This document shows, in pieces, positions 1 to 9,871 of a DNA stretch of 26,873 bases. This stretch comes from Brachionus plicatilis (lineage: Eukaryota; Rotifera; Eurotatoria; Ploima; Brachionidae). Numbering within the stretch: position 1 is the first letter of the stretch; the number at the start of each line of letters is the position of its first letter. The position numbers and the translations under genes are program-made. The stretch spans positions 128,692-155,564 of the forward strand of contig QEOQ01000546.1 in the NCBI GenBank assembly GCA_010279815.1, read 5' to 3'. The notes under the pieces were generated by a model. It saw only the letters and a program-made list of their open reading frames with translations. It had not been told where the DNA came from and made no database searches.

Positions 1-47
1 ATTTTAAAGTGATACAAAAGTAAAAAAGTAATTATAAAAAAAAAAAG

Positions 48-452
48 AAATGCATTAGAGGATTATGTACTCCAATTGAAGGAAGTTTGGAATCTGTGTG
101 TCCATTTGGTGATGATTTTGTTCGGGGAACATATTATTCATGGATTCCATTTACGAATTTTTATAGTAAATGCGAAGAATATTTTGACATATTGCACGAT
201 AGAGATTATTCAGTTCAATATTTCTGTAGTCAATCATTTGGAAAATCGAGTTGCTGCTCAAGTTGCTTAAGTAAACATTGATGAAATAATTAATTTAAAA
301 ATAACTTTTAAACTAATAAAAAGAGTATGATTATATAAACTGCACAGATGACAACATTCAATGCCCTTCTTGGAAATCATTTTGTAATGGAGGAACGATA
401 GGTCCTGACAAAGTTGAAGATAAATGTAGATTATCATGTGGAACTTGTAGCC
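48..452 (+). other. Two cysteine-rich modules, the second ShKT-like
   Basis: Domain note for the VWDE-like gene. Exon 48-270 encodes a Cys-rich stretch ending SCCSSCL. Exon 324-452 encodes six cysteines spaced as in ShKT domains, with the typical SCGTC ending. The split codon across the intron (A then AG) and the next junction (C then AG) keep one frame into the EGF exon. ShKT modules are common in extracellular metazoan proteins as structural or channel-binding units; nothing here suggests a secreted toxin. Confidence 0.65.
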
Positions 453-3400
453 GTATTTAAACTATAATAAAAAAGTTATATTTTAAATAAAAATTTAAGA
501 GGAACCATTAAATTGCCAAAGCAATATCGGATTATGCAAAAATGGAGGGATTTGCAAAAATGAACCATTGACAAAAGATGGATTAATAGGATTTTCATGC
601 GAATGTAAAACAGGCTACGGTGGAAAAATTTGTGAAACAAAATGTAAATTAATTAAAATGTAAATTAATTAAAGAAATTTCTTTAAAAATAAAATATTTT
701 AAGTGGACATTAACTTCAAAAATGAACAATTGTTTTCACTTCAGGAAGTTTCGACAACCATCTCAACAGAAGATAAATATTCTACGAGAGATATGGGATA
801 TACAAAGTCTGATTCATTTTCTAAAGATAATTCTCTGGGAACGACACAAGTAAAAACAAGTGGAATTCAAAAAGTAATAACATCGACCATCGAAAAAATT
901 TCTGAAACAGAAAACGGAAAAATATCCACTAATCAAATAGAAGAAACCACAAGTGAATGTATTGAAGAATCTACGGAAACTGATAGTACCATGATAATTC
1001 CGGAAAGTAAAATATCTACATCGGAAATTGGAAAATTATCCACTAATCAAATAGAAGAAACCACAAGTGAATGTATTGAAGAATCTACGGAAACTGATAG
1101 TACCATGATAATTCCGGAAAGTAAAATATCTACATCGGAAATTGGAAAATTATCCACTAATCAAATAGAAGAAACCACGAGTGAATTTATTGAAGAATCT
1201 ACGGAAACTGATAGTACCATGATAATTCCGGAAAGTAAAACATCTACATCTGAAAACGAGGAAATTAATACAATATTATTGTCTAGTTCCCCGGTCACAA
1301 ATTTATTTTCTCATAATGATCAATCTTCATTGTTTTCGACATTCTCTTTATCTCCCTTTAGTGAATTTTCAAAAAGTTTATCATCTCAATCGACATCTTC
1401 GGATAAAAACCTAACCCATAATGGTTCTTATGCAGTATTTACATCTAATCATACCATTTTATCATTTGTCTCAAGATTTACAGACAATTTAGTTCAAAAT
1501 GACAATCTCTGTGGAAAATGTAGTTTTTTTTGTAATGATCAGGATGATTGCAGCTCTCTGAAGGGTTCTGTTAAATGGTTTGATTCTTCAAATAATCTGA
1601 TATCAATAACTTCTGTTGAATATTCTGAGTCTAGTAATTTTTTATTCTCTTTCTTAAATGAAAGTGTCTGGCTGAACTACCTCGATAATTCAGTAAGTTT
1701 CATTCTTTTAATAAAAAATATAAATAAATTCACAAGGTTTTTTGCGAATTCACATTTGAATCATTATTAGACACATTCAAGAGTAATATTTATTTGATTG
1801 AATTTAAATGTTTTATTGACGAAGAAAATCAAGTAATTTATAATAATTCTGACCTTTAATATATTCTTATCAAATTCTTTAGTTATCATCTGCTAGAATT
1901 ATTCAGGATTCATATACTCTTATTTTTAATGAAGATCAAACTAAAATTAGCCGTTTAGTATGTCACTCTACTATTCCGATCACATGCAATGTTCTTTCTC
2001 AGTCTGATTGTCTGCTTAAGTTTTCTTTGCAATATAAAAACCCATCTGTGAATGTTGATCGAGTAATTGTAAAAGAATGTTTCAATAATTCAGATGGCTT
2101 TGTCATTTGTAATCCAGATGATAAGTCATTAAGACCATCCAAAGATTGGAATCAAAATGGTGAACAAGTTTTATGGGATATTGGAGTAAGTTTAGAAGCA
2201 AAGAATCGGAATTTTAGAGAGGAAATTTATGAATTAGAAATTGTTTCCAACAAAGACTCGTCGGATCTGAGACCGTTTTTCAAAAATTTTAAAATTCCCA
2301 GCATAACAGTAACAATTTTTCAAATTTTAATTCATGTGAATTTAAATTAAATAAAATTTTAAAATATAGGTAAAATTCATACCTTCAAGACGTTCTCTTA
2401 ACAATTATGCCACTTGCTTTAACGATCCACATTGTATGACATTTGATCGAAAGTAAACATTTGTGTTAAATACATCATAAAACCATTCTAATTCTTTTTT
2501 TTGAAGATGGTTTGAATTTCATCAACCTGGTGAATATCAAATGTATGAAAATGTTGAAACAGAAACTAGAGTAATTTTCTACTCACGTTTAATTTTAAGA
2601 ATTCAATTTTTTTTTAGATCCATTTGATTAGCATTCGTTGTTCACCTTTCAATGGAAATTTTCCAGGCTGGACACCACCGTATTGTCTTTATAAAATATA
2701 TATTCAATATTTTTATGAGATATTAAAAATTGATGTTTCTACAAACATGATCACTTATTCAGATTTAAGAAGAAATATTTTAGATGAACCCTTAATTTTC
2801 GATTATAGCAATAAAATAATAAATGAACTTGATTCTTTGATAATTAAGAAATCTGGATACGGTTTGGAGATTATAACTGGATATGGCCTTGTTCTCCGAG
2901 TTTACGGATATGTTTGGTTATATAGATTGTATATCAATAGATTTGATATAATTCCTGCAAAGGGTGATAGAGGAAATATTGATGGATTATTCTATGACTG
3001 GAATGGTGTATGGTCTAATGATCTTACTAAATTAAAATCAGGAGAATCATCATCGGTTTTAACTCAAATATTTGATAGTTATCAGTAATTATTTGATCTC
3101 ATAACTTAGAAAAAATTAACAAAATTAAGAACAATTCTCTTAAAGAGTAGGTCAAAATGGTATTCCAAGTTTGGAAGATAGCAGCTATTCTTATAATGAA
3201 ACAAAAATACAATTATTGCATAGATATTGTAGTTCCTTGCGAATAAATAAATTAACATCAACTCAAAAAGCAAAATGTTTCAATGGAAGAAATCAGGAAT
3301 TTTTTGAGCAAAGATTAGGAAGAAGAATCAGGTTCGTTATAATTTTTAAAATTATAAAATTTTCATTTTTAAAGATATTTAATTAGTCAAAAAACTCTTC

Positions 3401-5143
3401 CAATTTTTTCTAAAAAATTAATGATTGATTTGACTCCAGAATATTTTATGAGCGAACTTGGACCAAAAAAAGTAATCATAAAAGATCAAATATTTCTTAA
3501 AATTAAATAAAATTAAAATTTTTATTTTAATTTAAAAAAAAATTAAACTTTTTGAGCCAACCTCGAGTTCTATGCGGCTGTAACATTGCACTTATTCTTG
3601 GTTTGTTTAATCAAAATTTTGTACACCAAAATACATTCTTAGTTAATATCAGTTCAAAAAAATCCAATCAAAAAAATCAATATTACAACCGTAAAAAACT
3701 TCAGGTTACCACTTTTTGATTAAAAATATGAAAAAGTTTTTTTTTTGTTTTCTAAAATTTTAATTATGAAAAATGTTAACAATTTATTTTAGAGTCGAAA
3801 CACCGATAACATTCAGGCAAAAAATGAATCTTGTAATAAATTAGGATCAAATGTTGACTCTAATCTTACTGATCAAATTGATTTGGAAAGTCTAAAAGAA
3901 AACTGCAAACTTGATATTTCGCTTGACCCAGTAAGATTCTTTACTTGATTTGTTTTCATGATTATCTAAAATTTAAACTCGTGAATTAAAAATAAACAAA
4001 ATTGTGAAATTTAATTTTAAAGGAAACTGATTATACAATTGGATATAAAAATGACGTGAACAATATTGTTGTAGAGTTAGCAACAAATGATGTAAGCAAT
4101 ATGGAAATTTCCGAAAATGGAACATTAGCAATTTCTATTGATTTAAAGCAAATGTGTTCGAATGATTGTAGTGGTCATGGTACATGTTCAAACTTAGGTG
4201 TTTGTGAATGTGAAGAAAATTATGTAGGAGCTGATTGTTCTTCTTTTATTTTTGATGTACCTGAATTGACTAGTTTCTTTTCAAATTCTACTTGGGATCT
4301 TTCTCAAAATCCCTTTGAAGATTTGTTATTCAGTGCAATTAAATTCATTTTGTCAAATACAAATTCAAGTCTTAGATATTTTATATACGTAATTTATTAA
4401 AATGTTTTTTTTTTCTTTATATAAAATTATTTAAATTTTTAACTTAGTATCCTGATATAAACAATATAGCGTCGAATGGATCTATATCTCCTCTTCAAAT
4501 AACATATTCTTCATTTTATGCAAATTTTAGTGCAGTCAGCACTCCAAAAGACTATTTTTTCACAGAAATTCAACTAACAAATGACGGAAGCATTTTCAGC
4601 AATTCTTCATTTATTACTGCAGCCGATCTAAGACTATTTTCATGTTCTGGTTTAAATTGTGTTCCCCTGGTAAATACTTTCATTAATCTTTAATATTTTT
4701 CTTAATCTATCTATAATTTTTCAGAATAGTGACTCTTCAAATACCACAAATTTATCCCTCAATTCAACTTCTGAGTCTACCAAAACTATCATAGCAGAAA
4801 CTGTAATTAAATTAACATTAATCATTGGAATTAATTATTTTTATTTATTTCAAAGACCACAAATAAAGAAAATTATCCTCTGGTAAACACTTTATTTCTT
4901 TTTTATATATAACTTAATTTTTCTATCGTTTTCTAGAATGCAAATTCTTCGAATTCAACAGATTCTGAATCTCTAACCACATTAATAACAGTAATAGAAA
5001 TTTAATCTTAACCTAAATCGGTGAAACTTATTTTTTTTATTTATTTTAAGACTCCAAGGGAAGAAAATTGCTCATTTGCTATAAAAACCAACAAGATTAT
5101 TTTCTTAGTTTGTTTTTATTTCTTTTTTAAATTTTCGCTTTAG
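48..5143 (+). CDS. VWDE-like extracellular protein (ShKT, EGF, VWD, EGF domains), 5'-partial, 19 exons
   Basis: Hand-built join: 48-270, 324-452, 500-643, 704-1692, 1737-1832, 1883-2308, 2370-2452, 2507-2570, 2618-3084, 3146-3331, 3387-3471, 3557-3704, 3793-3930, 4023-4388, 4448-4669, 4725-4802, 4856-4882, 4937-4990, 5051-5143, about 1339 residues. Order: Cys-rich module, ShKT-like module, EGF, Ser/Thr-rich repeats, VWDE-type region, VWD start (NDPHCMTFD, then WFEFHQPGEY in the next exon), VWD body to the GNIDGLFYDWNG motif, Cys exon, second EGF (CSGHGTCSNLGVCECE), Ser/Asn/Thr-rich stalk, hydrophobic C-terminus. This matches the family of von Willebrand factor D and EGF domain proteins; an extracellular or cell-surface role is inferred. 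All exon phases agree except 3471 to 3557, where one base is out of register after an A-run. The 5' end and any signal peptide lie outside the window. Confidence 0.8.
500..643 (+). other. EGF-like domain exon
   Basis: One 144-base exon encodes a full EGF module with six cysteines: NCQSN, GLCKNGGIC, then FSCECKTGYGGKIC. It enters and leaves in phase 1, so it is a symmetric shuffling-type exon. The donor GTAAAT is at 644. Confidence 0.8.
916..1257 (+). repeat. Three tandem 114-bp (38-residue) coding repeats
   Basis: Copies lie at 916-1029, 1030-1143 and 1144-1257. Each encodes a Ser/Thr/Glu-rich unit containing STNQIEETTSE, IEESTETDSTMIIPESK and STSE. Copies 1 and 2 differ by about one base and copy 3 by about six, so the expansion is recent. 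Copies 1 and 2 carry a single cysteine that is phenylalanine in copy 3. The Ser/Thr density suggests a mucin-like, O-glycosylated stalk (inference). Confidence 0.95.
4660..5110 (+). repeat. Tandem duplication of a two-exon module including introns (VWDE 3' end)
   Basis: Exons 4725-4802 and 4937-4990 both start with AAT and encode Asn/Ser/Thr-rich stalk ending in SESxxT. Each follows an exon end reading CCTCTG or CCCCTG, then a donor GTAAAYACTTT and an acceptor preceded by a TTTTTCTATC-like tract. Each is followed by a GTAAT donor, an intron ending TTTATTTATTT(C/T)AAAG or similar, and an exon starting ACC/ACTCC and encoding TTNKENYPL or TPREENCSF. The shared introns and exons indicate a genomic duplication, since diverged. 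Confidence 0.7.
5051..5143 (+). other. Last VWDE exon with hydrophobic C-terminus
   Basis: After TPREENCSFAIKTNK the protein ends in a run of about 15 mostly hydrophobic residues (IIFLVCFYFFFKFSL), then TAG at 5141. This could be a GPI-anchor signal or a short membrane tail holding the Ser/Thr-rich ectodomain at the cell surface. It is also possible that a further splice, for example at GTTTGT near 5108, bypasses this ending. Confidence 0.45.
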
Positions 5144-5178
5144 GAATATAAAAAATTGACTTTTTATTTAGTTTTTTG

Positions 5179-5184
5179 AATAAA
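5179..5184 (+). terminator. Poly(A) signal of the VWDE-like gene
   Basis: AATAAA lies 36 bases after the predicted TAG stop, in a T-rich context. Confidence 0.5.
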
Positions 5185-5356
5185 TATTTTAACTTAGTCT
5201 TTCAATTTAATCGATCAATAGGATTATTGTTCAATTTATTTAGTGTTTATCATTTTTTTTTGAAAATAATTATTATCAAAAACTTATTTATTTAATTAAT
5301 TTATTTGGTAAAAACCTTTTGACAACAAAAAATCTGCTTTCTACATCCAAAAAAAA

Positions 5357-5545
5357 AAGATTATCACAACCAAAACAAGAAAAGTGAATAAAGATGAGGA
5401 CGAGGTAGTTGAGGATGTAATAGATGTTGAGACTGGAGTTGAAGTTGCCAAAGAGAACAAGCAAGGTAGATCAAAAAAATTGAAAACAGCATTGGAGAAA
5501 GAAAAGCCTAAAAAGAGAGGAAGACCTCCAAAGTCTAAAAAATAG
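5357..5545 (+). pseudogene. Orphan C-terminal AT-hook fragment
   Basis: An open frame ending TAG at 5543-5545 encodes about 62 residues: an acidic stretch (NKDEDEVVEDVIDVE), a Lys-rich segment and a canonical AT-hook, KKRGRPPKSKK, at the very C-terminus. No in-frame ATG is present and no upstream exon is evident between it and the VWDE poly(A) signal. The end of an A-run followed by G (5357) could be a splice acceptor. It may be the last exon of a gene whose other exons I cannot see, or a 5'-truncated retrocopy. AATAAA lies at 5585-5590. The AT-hook binds the minor groove of AT-rich DNA, so the parent is probably a chromatin protein; its identity is unknown. Confidence 0.5.
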
Positions 5546-5590
5546 TTTAAAATACAGTAAAAATCATTTTTTATTTGATTTATAAATAAA

Positions 5591-6181
5591 TTTATTCATT
5601 TTTAAAAATTGAGAACTTTTGATCAGGACCCAATATATTTTATTAGATATTTGATTATTTTAAGGTTTTCTAACAATGAAATATGTAAGTAAAATTTAAT
5701 TTTATTATAATTATTTCATCCTAATTATTTTTTTTAATCGAAAAATATCAAATACTATTTCTAAAGAACATTTTTAATTTTCAGCACGTTTTATAAAAGT
5801 TATGAATAAAAGATTAAAAATTTGGGTATCGCTTTTAAAGTGTCTATTTCAAATCGAAAAGCTTAAAATTTTTGTAATTGTAATTTGATTTGAAAACTTC
5901 TTGTAATAAATTATTGAAATTTTCTTAAATTTCTTATTTTTTCAATACAACTTTTGTTTTTTTTTCAAACCGGTTTGTCCAAACCGGTCGAGCAACCCTA
6001 AATAAGTTTAAAACGATAAAAGCTAATAAAATAAATTGACCAGACCCATTTATAAACTTCTTTATTTTTTCATAAGTCAAAATTTTGCTACACATTTAAA
6101 GCTTGAAATTTATTAATATGTTCACTGACAAAAAATTCTTAAATTTGAGTAATGTGATTAAAAAAAAGCAAATGTTTAGAA
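5591..6181. other. Intergenic, AT-rich, with one CCGGTT hairpin
   Basis: No coding signal seen on either strand. At 5969-5988 two copies of ACCGGTTT/AAACCGGT face each other across a 4-base loop. Read on the minus strand from 5999 it begins TAGGGTTGCTCGACCGGTTT, which resembles an hAT-type transposon terminus. The promoter and 5' UTR of the next gene must lie here, but no core element stands out. Confidence 0.5.
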
Positions 6182-7765
6182 ATGAATGGATCTGAGAGCA
6201 CTTCGATTAAAAACTTTAGGACTTTTGTGTGCGTCGACTATCCTGGTCTGGTTGAAAATGAGTCAAGTGCCATTAAAACTCTGGGCGGAATGGAACGCAT
6301 AAGCCAAGCTTTTTCTCGCAGAAACTGCAACATTCTCCTAAACTTTACACCAGAAAACATATTCTCCAAATCACTTTGCTCACATACAATAGACGACCCA
6401 AACTCGTTAAGTGAATCTTCTTTTTTAGAACCACCAAGTGAACCAGATGAGGCCAAAACAGAATATGTCAAAAATTCCATAATCTCTAGCAGCAAGCAAA
6501 ATGACCTTGTTTGCATGCCGTGTCTGGTGCTTTCGTTCAAAAAACTCAAAAAACAAAAAGAGCCCAAAATGGAACTAGTCGGAAAAGTAAGAAGATTTTA
6601 CACTTTTAACAAAATGGCTGATTTCCAGTACTTGCCAATGAGCTCTACCACTCAGCGAACAACCAACGAAGAAAATCAAATTATAAATAAATTTACTTAC
6701 AATGCTTTTTATGACACATTTCTGTTCAACAATATTCAAAATTATGACCAAGAGCTCAGAAAAAACCAACTAAACCAACTTTTCATTTTGCCTCCATTTT
6801 TTAGCCGCTTTGATGATCCCATTAACTATTCGTACCGGTCAGAGCCAAACAAAAAACAAATACTAGAACAAGTAAATGAGTCAAACAAGGACCTAATGGG
6901 TGGTGCCGATTGTGGTCAAAAAGAATCAGTGCCTAAGTCCGATAGCTTGGCAAGACTTGAAGAAAACAAAGGGGAGTCAAATTGTTTAATCCGTTCAATG
7001 CGTCAAGAGCGCAGTAGCCAGGCGTTTTTAGTTCCATTCAACTCACGTGAAGTTCCTGATAAGCCAAGTGAAAAATTGAAACCGGCCAGGACCGAACAAA
7101 TTAGAGAATGCATCACCAAATTGACGGAATTGTTCCAACAAAGACCATGTTACTTGAAAAGTGTTCTTTTGTGCATTACAAATTTTTCAGCATCACTGCT
7201 CAAAGAAACTTTACCCTACGTGGCCTACTACTTTACCACCGGGCCTTGGAGAAGTTGTTGGGTTAAGTATGGATACGATCCGCGAAGACACTCTGGGGCT
7301 AAAATTTATCAAATGATTGACTACAGGCTGAGGAATACTGCCGAACCGGAGCATATTGTAAAAACAAAACCAAGATCATCTTATCATAAGAGAAAATTTA
7401 GAGGGTTTAGATAAATAAAATATTTTTGTTTTGTTTTTTATTTTTTATTCAAAATTAGTGATTTGAATGAAAGCGAAATGGATGAGTATAAAAAATTCAA
7501 ACCATGGGAAGAAATGTACAAATTTAAGCCGGACAAGCTGCCGGGTTCAAGGAATGTTTTCTATCAGATTTGTGACATTGAAGATGAAGATGTGCAGAAG
7601 TTAATCAATTCGGAAGAAAATCAAAGCTCGAGATGCAATGAAAAAGATGGCTGGTGCATGACCAATATCCAAGATAGGTGTCGTAATATTATGAGTCAAA
7701 AACATGAGAAAATAGCTAAAATTTTGTCCCAAGAAAATAAAGAGGGAAAAAAATCCAAAATTTAA
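6182..7765 (+). CDS. GTF3C5: General transcription factor 3C subunit 5 (TFIIIC subunit), two exons, complete
   Basis: Exons 6182-7404 and 7459-7765 give 509 residues, close to the 519 of human GTF3C5. The 54-base intron splits a Gly codon (GG then T); the donor GTTTAG is weak but the phase closes exactly and without it the frame ends 10 bases later. The N-terminus has the family signature VDYPGLVENESSAIKTLGG (residues about 18-36). A middle part has LVGKVRRFYTFNKMADFQY-like sequence and PPFFSRFDDPINYSYR. The C-terminal half carries LPYVAYYFTTGPWRSCWVKY and YGYDPRR (about 343-368). Exon 2 has FYQICDIEDEDVQKLI and CNEKDGWCM, also typical. TFIIIC binds the A and B boxes of tRNA genes and recruits TFIIIB for RNA polymerase III; this subunit acts in the A-box half. 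Base composition is less AT-rich than the surroundings. Confidence 0.92.
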
Positions 7766-7851
7766 AAAATTTATTAGATAGTATTTTTTGTTTAAAATTA
7801 TCAAAATTTTTTTTTGGAATATGATTTGGATTTTAAACAAAAATAAAGTGC

Positions 7852-7857
7852 TGGTTT
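7852..7857 (+). terminator. Poly(A) signal of GTF3C5
   Basis: AATAAA lies 86 bases after the predicted stop, followed by a GT-containing stretch. Confidence 0.45.
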
Positions 7858-8650
7858 CGTACTGGTCAAATTAGAAAAAAAATTCAATTTTAATTTGAAA
7901 AACGCATTTTCAGAAGTTTTAAGACATTATTCGAAAAAAAAACCTTACTGAATATCACTATAGTTGAACTTAAAAAAAATTTTTTAACTGATTTTGAAAT
8001 TAAAAATACAAAATTCAAAATCATACCCAATCTTAAATAATTTCTAAAAATTTACTTCCATTTTTATCACTCATCTTTTATATCAATCAAAAAAACCTAT
8101 GTGAATTTGATTCCATTACAAGTTTAAACAATCAAAATCTTTTTCAAAACAGTGTATTCAAATTTATCCATTAAAATAATGTTTATTGTATTTTTAAATT
8201 CAACATTAATTAGCAAATTTGAAAATCGAATTCATAAATTTTAGAAAAAATTCCAAAATTCAAGACCTTAATTTAAGAAGATCTTTTAAATTAGGGTTTT
8301 GAATTTTCTGATTTGGAGATTTTTTAAAGAATCTATGTGTAAAATATATCTGTAAAAAATTACAATAAGTATTTAACAGAGAATATAGAGAAAAAATAAA
8401 GATTTTTTTATTTACATTATTGATTTTTTTTTATCTCTAGAATATCTCTATTTATTCTTCAAAAAAGGCCAAATTATAAAGATTTTTTAAAGAATCTTTA
8501 AAGAAACTACAAAAAATCTCTATAAAATGTTTGACTGGGAATGAACTAAATATCAAAAATATTGAAATTTTTGAATCTAAGAATTAAAATTTGGACAGAA
8601 CAAGAACAAAACAAAATGGTAATCAACTGAATAACTTTTTTTTCTAAAAG
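7858..8650. other. Gene-free AT-rich spacer
   Basis: No open frame or protein resemblance found. The motif GATTTTTTAAAGAATCT occurs twice, near 8324 and 8480, in a stretch (about 8320-8530) rich in short A/T-type direct and inverted repeats that may be an old degraded element; I could not define its ends. Confidence 0.4.
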
Positions 8651-8658
8651 TTATAAAT

Positions 8659-8857
8659 TAGTTCCGTGAATGCATCGTGGTGCAAAATTCAAAGTTGCAT
8701 TAACTGTCAAAGTCTACTAATGATGTGCAAAATATCTGCTAAATGCACCATGCACAAATATATTGAAACCTAATTTCTGCTAAATTTTCAGAGTTTAGCA
8801 GACCTTGATAATTGATGAAACTCTGAATGTTGCATCATGTCGCAATCACCGAACTAA
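8659..8857. mobile_element. Non-autonomous inverted-repeat element (MITE) with 8-bp target duplication
   Basis: TTATAAAT occurs directly at both borders (8651-8658 and 8858-8865). Inside, the left end TAGTTCCGTGAATGC and the reverse complement of the right end TTAGTTCGGTGATTGC match, and the similarity continues inward for about 75 bases (shared GTCTRCTAA and RTGCAA-type blocks), so most of the 199-base element can fold back on itself. No coding capacity. An 8-bp duplication suits hAT-type mobilisation, though the termini do not start with CAG. Confidence 0.72.
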
Positions 8858-8865
8858 TTATAAAT

Positions 8866-9393
8866 TTTTTAGTAAACTGTGTTTCAATTTTTTTACATTT
8901 TTTTGTGTTCTTTTTATCATTTAGTACAGAATTTCACATAAACTTAAAATTACCTAAGCAATAAAAAATAATACAGTGCTTCTTCAGAAAGCGTATAATT
9001 GGTAAAATAGCGTATTTTACACATTTTTGGTAAGCTTAAGTAATTTTATATTTTTTTTTATTTTATCTTTTTTGGACTGCTTAAAGTAAAATTTCTTAAA
9101 ATTTGGTAAATAAATTATTAAAAATTCAAATTTTTAGCTATTTCTTTTAAATAATTATTAAAGTAAATTTATTAATTTTTAAATTATTTTTTTTTCAATT
9201 AATTATAGCCTATCTAATTTCAGATTATTCTATAAATTATTAGTAGCATCAAAATTATTTTTTAGATTTTTGAGAAATGTAATGTTATAACAGAAACTAT
9301 AACAATTTTGTTTCCTATTGAAGCATTTAAATTTTAAAGTTGATTATAAGATTTTTTAATTTGATTTGAATGCTTCAAAAAGGAAAAAATATT
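8866..9393. other. Gene-free AT-rich spacer
   Basis: No gene seen. TACAGTGCTTCTTCAG near 8972-8987 looks like a lone Tc1/mariner-type terminus, but no partner end was found. Confidence 0.35.
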
Positions 9394-9401
9394 CTTGTTC
9401 C

Positions 9402-9707
9402 CAGAGTTGTTTAAAAGTCTCAAAAAAAGTCAAAGTCCGGACTTTAAAATTTTTTTTTTAAATTTGCTAAATCAGGCTTCATATTAAAAAAATTATATAC
9501 TCTTAGGTTGTCTAATACAATAGATTTGCCAATTTTCTTGCAATTTTACCATAAATATCTTCACAATATTCAAAATTTTCAAGCCTGGACTTGGAGTTTT
9601 GAAAGAAAATTAAAAAGAAAATTTTGAATCTTTGCTCGGACTTTTTAAAAAAAAATAAAAAAAAAGTCCGGACTTGACTTGAGAATTATGACTTTTAAAC
9701 AACTCTT
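9402..9707. mobile_element. hAT-like MITE with 8-bp target duplication
   Basis: CTTGTTCC stands immediately outside both ends (9394-9401 and 9708-9715). The left terminus is CAGAGTTGTTTAAAAGTC and the right is its reverse complement except for the outermost base. Similarity continues inward to a palindromic AAGTCCGGACTT block near each end (9432-9445 and 9664-9675). Length is 306 bases with no open frame. An 8-bp duplication plus a CAG-type terminus is the hallmark of the hAT superfamily. Confidence 0.85.
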
Positions 9708-9871
9708 CTTGTTCCTAATTTGTATGTTTTGTTAACTAAAAAAGAAATGGTAAAAAAAATAAATTGGGATAATGGTAGAAGTTCAGTAAAAGAAAAAAGT
9801 AAATAATCTTCCATAAAGTAGTAGAAAAATTAACTGCGAGTTGGAGATTCTCAAAGCCAATCTTTAATAAG

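Noticed and set aside
2186..2308. Ending the VWDE exon at the GTAAGT at 2186
   Set aside because: The frame stays open past it with family-like sequence to FKIPSIT, and the GTAACA at 2309 joins in phase to the VWD exon at 2370.
5500..5545. Complete AT-hook gene with its own start
   Set aside because: No in-frame ATG, so only a fragment or last exon can be supported.
6238..6769. Antisense frames within GTF3C5
   Set aside because: They mirror a strongly supported plus-strand coding exon and show no independent protein resemblance.
8972..8987. TACAGTGCTTCTTCAG as a complete Tc1 element
   Set aside because: No inverted partner terminus or transposase trace was found nearby, so it is only noted within the spacer entry.
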